From assembly GCF_900115115.1 (NCBI RefSeq), contig NZ_FOVI01000011.1, positions 42,497-106,496 on the forward strand: a DNA stretch of 64,000 nt, read 5' to 3'. The notes under the pieces are model-generated. The model did not search any database. It was not told the DNA's origin and saw only the letters and a program-made list of their open reading frames with translations. Made by a program: the position numbers and the translations under genes. Each line of letters starts with the position of its first letter. The first letter of the stretch is position 1. Of the stretch, positions 25,905 through 33,598 are shown piece by piece. The DNA is from Paenimyroides ummariense (lineage in GTDB: Bacteria; Bacteroidota; Bacteroidia; Flavobacteriales; Flavobacteriaceae).

Positions 25905-26918
25905 TTACTGTTTGTTGATATTGTTTAAAATGGTTTCAAAGTTTAGAACGGTTTGTTCCAAGGTATCGAACGATTTTCCGCCGGCTGCATTAATATGTCC
26001 GCCACCGTTAAAATAACTGCGGGCAAATTCGTTTACATCAAACTCACCTTCAGATCTAAAAGAAATCTTAATCATTCCTTCTTCTTTATTTTCGATGAAT
26101 ATTGCCGCCAGATTAATTCCTTTTAAAGATAATCCGTAATTTACAATTCCTTCGGTATCGCCTTTCTGATAATCGAATTCGTTTAAATCGTCTTGAGAAA
26201 GAAATGTGTACGCCGTACTTTTTTCGGGCATTACCTTTAAATGCTGTAGCGCTCTGCCCAATAATTGCAACTGATTGAACGATGCCGTGCTGAAAAGTGA
26301 ATTGTGTACTTTTGGGTTATCTACACCTAAATCAATCAAATCTGCAACTACGCGGTGCGTATCGCCGGTTGTTTTTACGAATTTAAACGAACCAGAATCT
26401 GTTACAATTCCCGTATAAATACATGTTGCTGCATCTCTATTAATATATTGTTGAAGATTTAATTCTTCTAAAAAACGATATAATAATTCGCAGGTTGATC
26501 CAAAAGAAGTATCAGAAACCGTGATTTTTGCATACGCATCGGGCATTTGATGATGATCAATCATTACAAACGGTTTGCGCAGTTTCTCTAAATACGATCC
26601 CATTTGATCGCCTGCACGGTGCAACGCATTAAAATCTAACGTAAAAACCAAATCACTTCCTTGTAAAAAAGTTTTGCAGGCATCGAAGTTTTTTTCGAAA
26701 ACTAAAACTTCTTCCGAAGCCGGAAGCCAAGAAATAAATTCAGGAAATTCGTTCGGTGAAATTACTTTTACGTTGTGGTTAAGCTGTATTAAAACGTGGT
26801 AAAGACCTAAACACGAACCTAAAGCATCACCATCGGGGTTGCGGTGCGGAACAATTGTTATTTGTTTGGGCGTTTTTAAAAAATCGGTTAAAAATGCTGT
26901 ATCGTTTGTATTCATCAT
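25905..26918 (-). CDS. DHH-family phosphoesterase, NrnA-like (nanoRNase/pAp phosphatase)
   Basis: A cytoplasmic enzyme with a DHH domain (about 10-180) and a DHHA1 domain (about 210-335). Metal-binding motifs are visible as VPHRNPDGDALGS, FTLDFNALHR, VMIDHHQMPD (the DHH motif) and IYTGIVTDSGSF, and the substrate-binding GGGHINAAGG closes the C-terminal domain. Relatives degrade very short RNAs and dephosphorylate pAp. I start at 26918 (MMNTNDT), since the five residues before it from an in-frame ATG at 26933 are not conserved in type; 26915 is also possible. It heads the run that includes gldI and two isomerases. Confidence 0.88.
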   Translation of the reverse strand: MMNTNDTAFLTDFLKTPKQITIVPHRNPDGDALGSCLGLYHVLIQLNHNVKVISPNEFPEFISWLPASEEVLVFEKNFDACKTFLQGSDLVFTLDFNALHRAGDQMGSYLEKLRKPFVMIDHHQMPDAYAKITVSDTSFGSTCELLYRFLEELNLQQYINRDAATCIYTGIVTDSGSFKFVKTTGDTHRVVADLIDLGVDNPKVHNSLFSTASFNQLQLLGRALQHLKVMPEKSTAYTFLSQDDLNEFDYQKGDTEGIVNYGLSLKGINLAAIFIENKEEGMIKISFRSEGEFDVNEFARSYFNGGGHINAAGGKSFDTLEQTVLNFETILNNINKQ

Positions 26919-26966
26919 AATGCGAAAATACACAAATTAGCATTTACTTTAAAAGGCTTTATAAAA

Positions 26967-27647
26967 TTATTGTGCTAAACTTTTTAATTCGTTCAGCTTT
27001 AAAATTTTTATTCTTTTTGCTTTTAAATCTATAATTCCCAGTTTTTTTAATTCGGCAAGCAGTCTTATGCAGCTTTCGGTAGCAGTTCCAACCATACTTG
27101 CAATTTCATCGCGACTTAATTGCAGGTTTAAAAATCCTTCTGCATCAGTTCCGGCAGAATCTAAAACATCGAGCAAAGCTTGTGCTAAACGTTCTTTTAC
27201 GGTTTTGTGTGTATGGTTTATGGCAAAATCGGTTGCGTAGTTAAGGTTTTGGCAAACGTCTTTTGTAACTTCAAACGAAAAATTTTTGTTGTTGCCAATA
27301 AAGCCTAATACTTCATTTTTCGGAATAAAACAAACCTGCATGTCTTCAACAGCAACGGCACTTAAAGTAGCTTTTCCTTCGGTTAAGATCGATGTTTGTC
27401 CTAACAAATCGCCTTTGGTAATCAGTTTTAGAATAGTGTCTTTTCCGCTGGAATTCATTTTAACCAATTTGCATGTGCCTTGTTTAATGCAGTAAACGCC
27501 GTTCATTACATCGCCTTCGCTAAAAATAACGTCGCCTTTTTTTATAAGAAAACTGTCTTTACACTTCGCTAAATGAATCAATTCGTCTTTAGACAAAGCC
27601 TTTAACGAACTTAATTCTCTAACGATGCACTGCTCACACTTGCTCAT
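26967..27647 (-). CDS. Crp/Fnr family transcriptional regulator
   Basis: A regulator of 226 residues: a cyclic-nucleotide-type beta-roll (about 25-125, with GDVIFSEGD and GDLLGQTSIL), a dimerisation helix, and a winged helix-turn-helix (about 165-215, LSRDEIASMVGTATESCIRLL). Cysteines at positions 4, 7 and 29 resemble the N-terminal cluster-binding cysteines of FNR, so oxygen or redox sensing is likely though not proven. The gene is divergent from ccoI and an FNR-type palindrome sits between them, so it probably controls ccoI and itself. Confidence 0.88.
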   Translation of the reverse strand: MSKCEQCIVRELSSLKALSKDELIHLAKCKDSFLIKKGDVIFSEGDVMNGVYCIKQGTCKLVKMNSSGKDTILKLITKGDLLGQTSILTEGKATLSAVAVEDMQVCFIPKNEVLGFIGNNKNFSFEVTKDVCQNLNYATDFAINHTHKTVKERLAQALLDVLDSAGTDAEGFLNLQLSRDEIASMVGTATESCIRLLAELKKLGIIDLKAKRIKILKLNELKSLAQ

Positions 27648-27661
27648 TAAATTAGTTTTTA

Positions 27662-27669
27662 CAAATATA
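27662..27669 (-). promoter_or_regulatory. -7 promoter element of the Crp/Fnr gene
   Basis: On the minus strand TATATTTG is a full match to TAnnTTTG and lies 14 bases before the start codon. The FNR-type box starts 8 bases further upstream and so would cover the -33 region. Confidence 0.6.
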
Positions 27670-27677
27670 CGGTTATT

Positions 27678-27691
27678 ATGACAATTATCAT
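27678..27691. promoter_or_regulatory. FNR-type operator
   Basis: ATGACAATTATCAT is a near-perfect palindrome with the core TGAY-N4-RTCA, like the FNR/CRP-family site TTGAT-N4-ATCAA. It lies between the divergent regulator and ccoI genes. Its position would hinder the regulator's own promoter and suit activation of ccoI. Confidence 0.6.
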
Positions 27692-27744
27692 TTTTTTTGA
27701 CAATAGACCTTCGGAATTTTGTACAAGGTATAAAGCAAAAAGAA

Positions 27745-30117
27745 ATGTTGAATTGTTATCATTGTGGAAATGATATCGTTAAAAATGAGGTAATTGTTTT
27801 TAATGATAAGGATTTCTGCTGTAAAGGCTGCCAAACAGTTTACGATTTATTTTCGGAAAACGGTTTAGGCACTTATTACGATTTTGAAAAAAATCCGGGA
27901 GCCGCACCAAAAGATTTTGGTTCTAAATATAATTATCTGGATAATACAGATATTGCCGACAAACTGCTTGATTTTAAGGAAGGATCCACGCAGATTATCC
28001 GTTTGTACATTCCGTATATTCATTGCAGTTCGTGTATCTGGATTTTAGAAAACCTGAATACTTTAAACCCTGCCGTAACTCATTCACAGGTAGTTTTTTC
28101 GCAAAAAAAAGTAAGTATTACCTATAATAGCGAAAATATATCATTGAAAAATCTGGTGTTGCTTTTGGCGTCAATCGGTTACGAGCCTTACATAAGTCTA
28201 GAACAATACGATGCAAAACCAAAGTTGATAGATCGCGGTTTACTTTACAAAATTGGCGTGGCTTTTTTTGGTTTCGGAAACGTTATGCTGCTTTCATTTC
28301 CCGAATATTTTAATGTAGAAGATGTTTGGATGCACCAATACCGCGATTTTTTCAGATATTTCAACATACTTTTGGCATTGCCCGTTTTTCTTTATTCGGC
28401 AACCCCTTATTATAAATCGGCTTATCACAGCATAAAAACCAAGGCATATAATATTGATATTCCTATGGCATTGGGAATAATCGTCATGTTTGTACGCAGT
28501 TTGGTTGATATCTTTTTTCAAGACGGCGCCGGATTTTTAGACAGTATGTGTGGTTTGGTTTTCTTTATGCTTTCGGGCAAATTAATCCAGCAAACAACTT
28601 ATAATTTTTTATCGTTTGAACGAGATTACAAGTCGTATTTCCCAATTGCAGTAACAAAAATAGATCAGCAAAAGGAAATTCCCATTCAGGTTTATGAAAT
28701 CGAAAGAGGAAATCAATTGTTGATTCGCAATGAAGAATTAATTCCTGTTGATGCTATTCTGCTATCTGATACCGCTTTTATTGATTATAGTTTCGTAACG
28801 GGTGAGGCCGTTCCGGTTGAGAAAAAATCGGGTGATAAAATTTATGCGGGCGGGAAGCAGGTAGGTAACGCCGTGACTGTTGAAGCCATAAATACGGTTT
28901 CGCAAAGTTACCTGACGCAGTTGTGGAGTAATGAGGTTTTTCAGAAAAAAGTTTCTCAAAAAATACAGACTATTACCGATAAAGCCAGCCATATTTTTAC
29001 GCCGGCTTTGTTAACCATTGCTATTATTGGTTTTATTGGGTGGAGTTTTACAAGTTTTAACAATGCGTTTAATGTTTTAACCGCCGTTTTAATTGTTGCA
29101 TGTCCGTGTGCTTTGGCATTAACTGCGCCTTATACCTGGGGAAATGTGATTCGATTAATGGGAAAACGAAAGTTTTATTTGAAGAATACCGCCGTAATTG
29201 AACAGCTTTCTAAAGTTGATACAGTTGTTTTTGATAAAACGGGTACGCTGACATCAAACACAAACCAGCAGATTAAATACGTGGGCGATCCGCTTTCAAA
29301 AGATGATTTAACAGCTGTGAAAAACATTGTGCGAGGTTCAAACCATCCTTTAAGCCGACGGTTGTATTTGATTCTTCCGGAAACGTCTATCGAAAAACCT
29401 GTGCATTATCAGGAAGTTGCAGGAAAAGGTATCGAAGGATCTTTTAAGGATCAAACGTTGAAAATTGGTTCGGCAAATTGGGTAGGAGCGACAGATGCTT
29501 CTGAAATCAATCAAACTAAAGTTTATATCAGCATAAATAATAAAATCAAAGGTTTTTATGTGTTCGAAAACAAATACCGCGAAGGAATTAAGGAATTATT
29601 TGATACACTGAAAAACAGAAATTACAAATTATATGTGCTTTCGGGCGATAATAACGGCGAACAACGTATGTTGGAACGATTGGTTCCTGAAAATACCCGT
29701 TTGATTTTTAATCAGAAACCTGATGATAAACTGAATTTTATTAAAAATTTACAGCTTGCAAACCATAACGTATTAATGATTGGCGACGGTTTAAACGATG
29801 CCGGTGCATTAGCCCAAAGTGATATAGGAATATCGATTTCAGAAAACGTAAATGTTTTCACTCCAGCCAGCGATGCTATTATTGATGCATCGGTTTTTAC
29901 TAAACTGCCTTACTTTTTAAATTTTGCAAAAAATGCCATGAAAACCATTAAAATGAGTTATTGCTTTGCAATTACTTATAATATTGTCGGGTTAAGCTTT
30001 GCATTGTCTAACAATTTATCGCCATTAGTTGCTGCGATTATTATGCCGGTAAGTACTGCAACTATTATAAGTTTTGTAACGGTTATGAGTAATTATTTTG
30101 AGAGGAAAAGTAAGTAG
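27745..30117 (+). CDS. ccoI: copper-transporting P-type ATPase of cbb3 oxidase maturation (CcoI/FixI type)
   Basis: A P1B-type ATPase of 790 residues that moves copper across the inner membrane for cytochrome cbb3 oxidase assembly. The N-terminus has the cysteine pairs CYHC and FCCKGC typical of CcoI, then a heavy-metal-associated domain with HCSSC. Membrane helices follow with the CPC ion-binding motif (C453, C455), the phosphorylation site DKTGT (D497), the SNHPLSRR HP motif and the MIGDGLNDAGAL hinge. I start it at the ATG at 27745 (MLNCYHCG); an in-frame ATG at 27697 would add 16 residues that no relative is likely to share. No ccoS, ccoN, ccoO or ccoP follows. Confidence 0.88.
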   Translation: MLNCYHCGNDIVKNEVIVFNDKDFCCKGCQTVYDLFSENGLGTYYDFEKNPGAAPKDFGSKYNYLDNTDIADKLLDFKEGSTQIIRLYIPYIHCSSCIWILENLNTLNPAVTHSQVVFSQKKVSITYNSENISLKNLVLLLASIGYEPYISLEQYDAKPKLIDRGLLYKIGVAFFGFGNVMLLSFPEYFNVEDVWMHQYRDFFRYFNILLALPVFLYSATPYYKSAYHSIKTKAYNIDIPMALGIIVMFVRSLVDIFFQDGAGFLDSMCGLVFFMLSGKLIQQTTYNFLSFERDYKSYFPIAVTKIDQQKEIPIQVYEIERGNQLLIRNEELIPVDAILLSDTAFIDYSFVTGEAVPVEKKSGDKIYAGGKQVGNAVTVEAINTVSQSYLTQLWSNEVFQKKVSQKIQTITDKASHIFTPALLTIAIIGFIGWSFTSFNNAFNVLTAVLIVACPCALALTAPYTWGNVIRLMGKRKFYLKNTAVIEQLSKVDTVVFDKTGTLTSNTNQQIKYVGDPLSKDDLTAVKNIVRGSNHPLSRRLYLILPETSIEKPVHYQEVAGKGIEGSFKDQTLKIGSANWVGATDASEINQTKVYISINNKIKGFYVFENKYREGIKELFDTLKNRNYKLYVLSGDNNGEQRMLERLVPENTRLIFNQKPDDKLNFIKNLQLANHNVLMIGDGLNDAGALAQSDIGISISENVNVFTPASDAIIDASVFTKLPYFLNFAKNAMKTIKMSYCFAITYNIVGLSFALSNNLSPLVAAIIMPVSTATIISFVTVMSNYFERKSK

Positions 30118-30158
30118 TGCTTTGTGACACCTTTAAAAAGATACAATCACAAAACACT
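30116..30158. terminator. possible weak bidirectional terminator
   Basis: AGTGCTTTGTGA and TCACAAAACACT form a 12-base stem with one mismatch and an 18-base loop between two converging genes. There is no T-run, so function is uncertain. Confidence 0.3.
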
Positions 30159-30944
30159 CACATTTACTTTATAGCCTTCATAGCTTCTAACATTAAAAAC
30201 TGTTCCGTCTTCAAACAATAAATATTGTCCTTTAATACCGATTAATTTGCCGGAATAATTCGGAGTTTTATCTAAATTTAAACTATTACAGCTTGTAAGG
30301 TATTTTTCAACCGGATAATTCAATTCATAAATTTCGTGATTGGTTTCTTTATAATACGGAATAATTTCGACAGGTAAAAACTGTTCAATATTCTTAACAG
30401 CCTCATTCAAATCAACATTAAAAATTTGATTCAGCAACATTTTTCGCCAGTTGGTTTTATCGGTATAATGATTTTTTAAAGCAACTTCTGTAATTCCTGC
30501 TAAATATCGGTTAGGAACTTCGGTAACTGCAATCGCAAACGATGCACCTTGATCAATCCATCTTGTAGGAACCTGAGTTTTTCTAGTCACACCAATCTTT
30601 AAATCGCTAGCAACAGCTAAATAAACAATATGTGGTTGCAATTGCACTTTTTCTTCATACGCTAAATCTCGGTCGGCAATACCTAAATGTGCAGTGCTTA
30701 ATTCCGGACGCATGATCCAATCGCCGGCAGCAGCACTTTTCATAAAACAATCGTAACAAAAACCTTGTCTAAAAATTTTTTTCTCTTTTTTGCAATTTAA
30801 ACATTGGTAACCAATATGCTGAATTTCAATCTGTTTGTTAATAACTTGATTCATATTAATAAACGCTTGTTCAAAAACCAGATAATATTGTATAGGATTT
30901 AAAAATTCGGTGTGCATTTTATTTAAAACTCCTTCGTATTGCAT
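30147..30944 (-). CDS. DUF2797 family protein with a GIY-YIG-like core and zinc-binding cysteines
   Basis: A cytoplasmic protein of 265 residues. Near residues 70-90 there is a CxxC...CxxC set (CLNCKK, FCYDC) that could hold a zinc ion. It is followed by VYLAVASDLKIGVTR, then R in PTRWIDQGA and a glutamate in AGITEVALKNHY; this spacing resembles the GIY-YIG nuclease core. The family is known as DUF2797 and has no established role. I start at the ATG at 30944 (MQYEGVLNK) rather than 31031, because the longer version overlaps the divergent GH3 gene and adds residues of low-complexity type. Confidence 0.8.
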   Translation of the reverse strand: MQYEGVLNKMHTEFLNPIQYYLVFEQAFINMNQVINKQIEIQHIGYQCLNCKKEKKIFRQGFCYDCFMKSAAAGDWIMRPELSTAHLGIADRDLAYEEKVQLQPHIVYLAVASDLKIGVTRKTQVPTRWIDQGASFAIAVTEVPNRYLAGITEVALKNHYTDKTNWRKMLLNQIFNVDLNEAVKNIEQFLPVEIIPYYKETNHEIYELNYPVEKYLTSCNSLNLDKTPNYSGKLIGIKGQYLLFEDGTVFNVRSYEGYKVNVSVL

Positions 30945-31024
30945 TAGATTTTTTTTATTTTTGAATGAATTGTAAAAGTACAAAGTAATAAGCATATTTT
31001 GCATTTTAGCACAATTAAAAGCAC

Positions 31025-32539
31025 ATGGCATTATCTATTATTAACTCTATTGTTTCGTGGATTTTAAAAAAACGTATTCATCAGATTGAATTGTTTATGA
31101 AATATCCGCACGAAGTACAAAACGAATTGCTGTTGAATTTAATTCAGCGGGCAAAGCATACCGAAATAGGGAAGAAGTACGATTTTTCATCTGTTTTAAC
31201 CTACGAACAGTTTGCAGACCGCGTTCCGGTTGCAGCCTACGAAGATGTAGAGCCTTTAATTGAACGTAGCCGCAAAGGCGAAGCAAACATTTACTGGCCA
31301 GAACCAATTAGGTTTTTTGCAAAATCGAGCGGTACAACCAATGCTAAAAGTAAGTTTATTCCGGTAAGTTCCGATGCTTTAGAGAATTGTCATTACAAAG
31401 CCGGTAAAGATATGCTGTGTTTGTATTTGAATAATAACGAGGAATCTCAACTTTTCACAGGAAAAAGTTTACGTTTAGGCGGAAGCAAGCAGTTGTACGA
31501 GGATAACAACACGGTTTTTGGCGACTTGTCTGCCATATTGATTGATAATTTACCGTTGTGGGCAGAATTGGGATCAACACCAAGCCATAAAACATCTTTA
31601 ATGAATGAGTGGACAGAGAAAATGAAAGCCATTGTTAAAGAAACCAAAAACGAAAATGTTACCAGTTTGCTTGGTGTGCCTTCGTGGTTAATGGTTTTGC
31701 TGAATAATGTTTTGCAAGATACCGGAAAGAACAATTTACTGGAACTTTGGCCAAATGCCGAAGTTTATTTTCACGGCGGAATTAGTTTTGAACCGTATCG
31801 CGATCAGTACAAAAAAATGTTTCCTAAAGATTCGTTCCGTTTTTACGAAAATTACAACGCTTCCGAGGGATTTTTTGCCATTCAGGATCGAAATAATGCC
31901 GACGATATGTTGCTAATGTTAGATTATGGAATTTTTTATGAATTTATTCCAATGGATACCTTTGGTACATCTAACCAAAAAACAGTATCTTTAGCGGGTG
32001 TTGAAATCAATAAAAGTTACGCCGTAGTAATAACCACCAATTCCGGGTTATGGCGTTATTTAATTGGCGATACCGTTCGTTTTACATCGTTAAGTCCGTA
32101 TCGAATTAAAATTACGGGCAGAACCAAGCATTACATTAATGTTTTTGGCGAAGAATTAATGATCGAAAATACCGATACAGCCATAGCAAAAACAGCGAAA
32201 GAATTTAACGTAGATATTGTTGAATATACGGTAGCGCCTGTTTTTATGAAGGATAAAGAAAAAGGCGCACATGAATGGATGATTGAATTTAAAAAAAATC
32301 CTGATGATTTAAAGGCTTTTACAAAAAGACTCGATGAAAATATACAGGGAATAAATTCAGATTACGAAGCCAAACGTTACAACAGCATGACCTTGAATGA
32401 ATTGGTTTTAAATGTAGCACAACCGGATCTTTTTCATTTATGGTTAAGCAAAAAAGATAAATTGGGCGGACAAAATAAAATTCCACGATTATCAAACGAT
32501 CGATGTTATCTGGAACAATTAAAAGAATTGAATAATTAA
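31025..32539 (+). CDS. GH3 auxin-responsive-promoter-family protein (acyl-adenylating type)
   Basis: A 504-residue protein of the GH3 family (not glycoside hydrolase 3). Plant members join amino acids to jasmonate or auxin after adenylation. Visible family features are the phosphate-binding loop FFAKSSGTTNAKSKFIPVS (about 96-115), the YENYNASEGFFAIQD segment that corresponds to the adenine-binding region, and LWRYLIGDTVRFTS followed by ITGRTKHYINVFGEELMIEN, which is typical of the hinge. Bacterial members are common in Bacteroidota, and their substrate is not known. A SecB-like gene follows 16 bases after the stop. Confidence 0.88.
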   Translation: MALSIINSIVSWILKKRIHQIELFMKYPHEVQNELLLNLIQRAKHTEIGKKYDFSSVLTYEQFADRVPVAAYEDVEPLIERSRKGEANIYWPEPIRFFAKSSGTTNAKSKFIPVSSDALENCHYKAGKDMLCLYLNNNEESQLFTGKSLRLGGSKQLYEDNNTVFGDLSAILIDNLPLWAELGSTPSHKTSLMNEWTEKMKAIVKETKNENVTSLLGVPSWLMVLLNNVLQDTGKNNLLELWPNAEVYFHGGISFEPYRDQYKKMFPKDSFRFYENYNASEGFFAIQDRNNADDMLLMLDYGIFYEFIPMDTFGTSNQKTVSLAGVEINKSYAVVITTNSGLWRYLIGDTVRFTSLSPYRIKITGRTKHYINVFGEELMIENTDTAIAKTAKEFNVDIVEYTVAPVFMKDKEKGAHEWMIEFKKNPDDLKAFTKRLDENIQGINSDYEAKRYNSMTLNELVLNVAQPDLFHLWLSKKDKLGGQNKIPRLSNDRCYLEQLKELNN

Positions 32540-32555
32540 ATATCAAATAAATATT

Positions 32556-32999
32556 ATGAGTGAACAACCGGTAAATATTAATTTCAGATTAATTAATATT
32601 ACAACAGAAGAATTTAAAGTAAATGAAGTTGACACAGAAAACGGAACTTTAGATTTAAATTTTGATTTTCAGTTTGGCGTTAACAATGACAAAAAGTTTG
32701 TAAAAACTATTGCTAAATTCAAGTTTTTATTAGACAAAGTTGAAGTTATTGATGTAGCTGTTTCTTGTGAATTTGAATTTGAACCTGCAGGATGGGAATT
32801 CTTCGTTAAAGGCGAGCAATTAATTTTACCTAAAGGCTTGTTACAAGAGTTGGCAATGTTTACAATGAATACAACACGTGGTGTATTACATACTAAAACA
32901 GAAGGTCACAAATACAACCGCTTGTTTATTCCAATGATTGGTGGCGAGTTTATTAAGCAAGATTTGGCAATACCGTTAAACCCAACAACGGTTAACTAA
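32556..32999 (+). CDS. SecB-like protein, putative
   Basis: A cytoplasmic protein of 147 residues without a signal peptide. An amphipathic beta-rich N-terminal half with alternating acidic strands (VNEVDTENGTLDLNFDFQFGV) is followed by ILPKGLLQELAMFTMNTTRGVLHTK and a C-terminal LFIPMI. A helix leading to a TRG motif near the end, after a beta sheet, is like the SecB fold. This is inference from pattern; the alternative is simply a conserved hypothetical protein. It is probably cotranscribed with the GH3-type gene and is closed by a strong terminator. Confidence 0.6.
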   Translation: MSEQPVNINFRLINITTEEFKVNEVDTENGTLDLNFDFQFGVNNDKKFVKTIAKFKFLLDKVEVIDVAVSCEFEFEPAGWEFFVKGEQLILPKGLLQELAMFTMNTTRGVLHTKTEGHKYNRLFIPMIGGEFIKQDLAIPLNPTTVN

Positions 33000-33000
33000 T

Positions 33001-33036
33001 AAAAAAGGATGTTTCAATTGAAGCATCCTTTTTTAT
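33001..33036 (+). terminator. terminator after the SecB-like gene
   Basis: Stem AAAAGGATG.TTCAA / TTGAAGCATCCTTTT followed by T-run. Confidence 0.85.
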
Positions 33037-33107
33037 TTGATTTTATTTTATTTAATGATTGATTTTAAAACCTTAATTTCTATAATCTTTATAAGTTGAT
33101 TTTTTCA

Positions 33108-33142
33108 GTCATTCTGAACGAAATGAAATGAAGTGAAGAATC
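33108..33142. repeat. REP-like palindrome, copy A
   Basis: GTCATTCTGAAC at the left and AAGAATCT at the right pair through ATTCT/AGAAT. The same GTCAnnCTGAA...TCT frame recurs in the two copies at 39.7 and 40.05 kb. The loop here is longer because of an inserted AATGAA-type repeat. Confidence 0.5.
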
Positions 33143-33193
33143 TTTAAAAAGATAAATTTCCGACAGGTTTTTATAATCAGAATTTAATCCAAC

Positions 33194-33220
33194 AAAAAAG
33201 CCTTGCAATGCAAGGCTTAA
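33194..33220 (-). terminator. terminator of the Thr/Glu-rich lipoprotein gene
   Basis: Perfect stem AAGCCTTGCA / TGCAAGGCTT, followed on the minus strand by T6. Confidence 0.8.
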
Positions 33221-33244
33221 TTAGTTTTCTATCTTAACTAGAAA

Positions 33245-33481
33245 TTACTTAGCTGGAGCAGCCTCTGTAGCTGGAGCAGCTTCTGTAGCTGGAGCAGCTT
33301 CAGTAGTAGTTTCTGTTGTAGTAGTAGTTTCTTCAACAACTGGAGCCTCTTCAACAACTGGAGCTTCTGTAGTTGTAGTTTCAACTGTAGTTTCTTCAGT
33401 TGTAGTTTCTTTAGCTGTATCTTTACAAGATACGAATGCAACTGAAGCTACTAATACTAATGATAATGCTAATTTTTTCAT
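33245..33481 (-). CDS. small Thr/Glu/Ala-rich repeat lipoprotein
   Basis: A lipoprotein of 78 residues. The signal peptide ends in lipobox FVSC (C20), followed by KDTAKE. The mature part is entirely low complexity: TTTEAPVVEEAPVVEE, then TTTTTETTTE, then three copies of AAPATE. The DNA shows the same in-register repeats (units of 18 and 21 bases), which could change in number by slippage. Such acidic linker-like lipoproteins are common in flavobacteria; function unknown. A strong promoter and its own terminator make expression likely. Confidence 0.8.
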   Translation of the reverse strand: MKKLALSLVLVASVAFVSCKDTAKETTTEETTVETTTTEAPVVEEAPVVEETTTTTETTTEAAPATEAAPATEAAPAK

Positions 33482-33516
33482 TTTTTTAATTATAAAAGTT
33501 AATTATTAATTCTCTA

Positions 33517-33544
33517 CAAAGATATGAATTTTTTAATACCACAA
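33517..33544 (-). promoter_or_regulatory. promoter of the Thr/Glu-rich lipoprotein gene
   Basis: On the minus strand TTG (33542-33544) and TATCTTTG (33517-33524) are 17 bases apart, a good Bacteroidota promoter, 35 bases before the start. Confidence 0.75.
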
Positions 33545-33598
33545 TATTTTTTTGTATTTTTTTTTATAAAATATTTATGGTGCGTAAAAAGCTGTTTT

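Noticed and set aside
33238..33441. Leu/Lys/Gln-rich frame on the minus strand
   Set aside because: It is another reading of the Thr/Glu lipoprotein repeats, with no signal or start context of its own.
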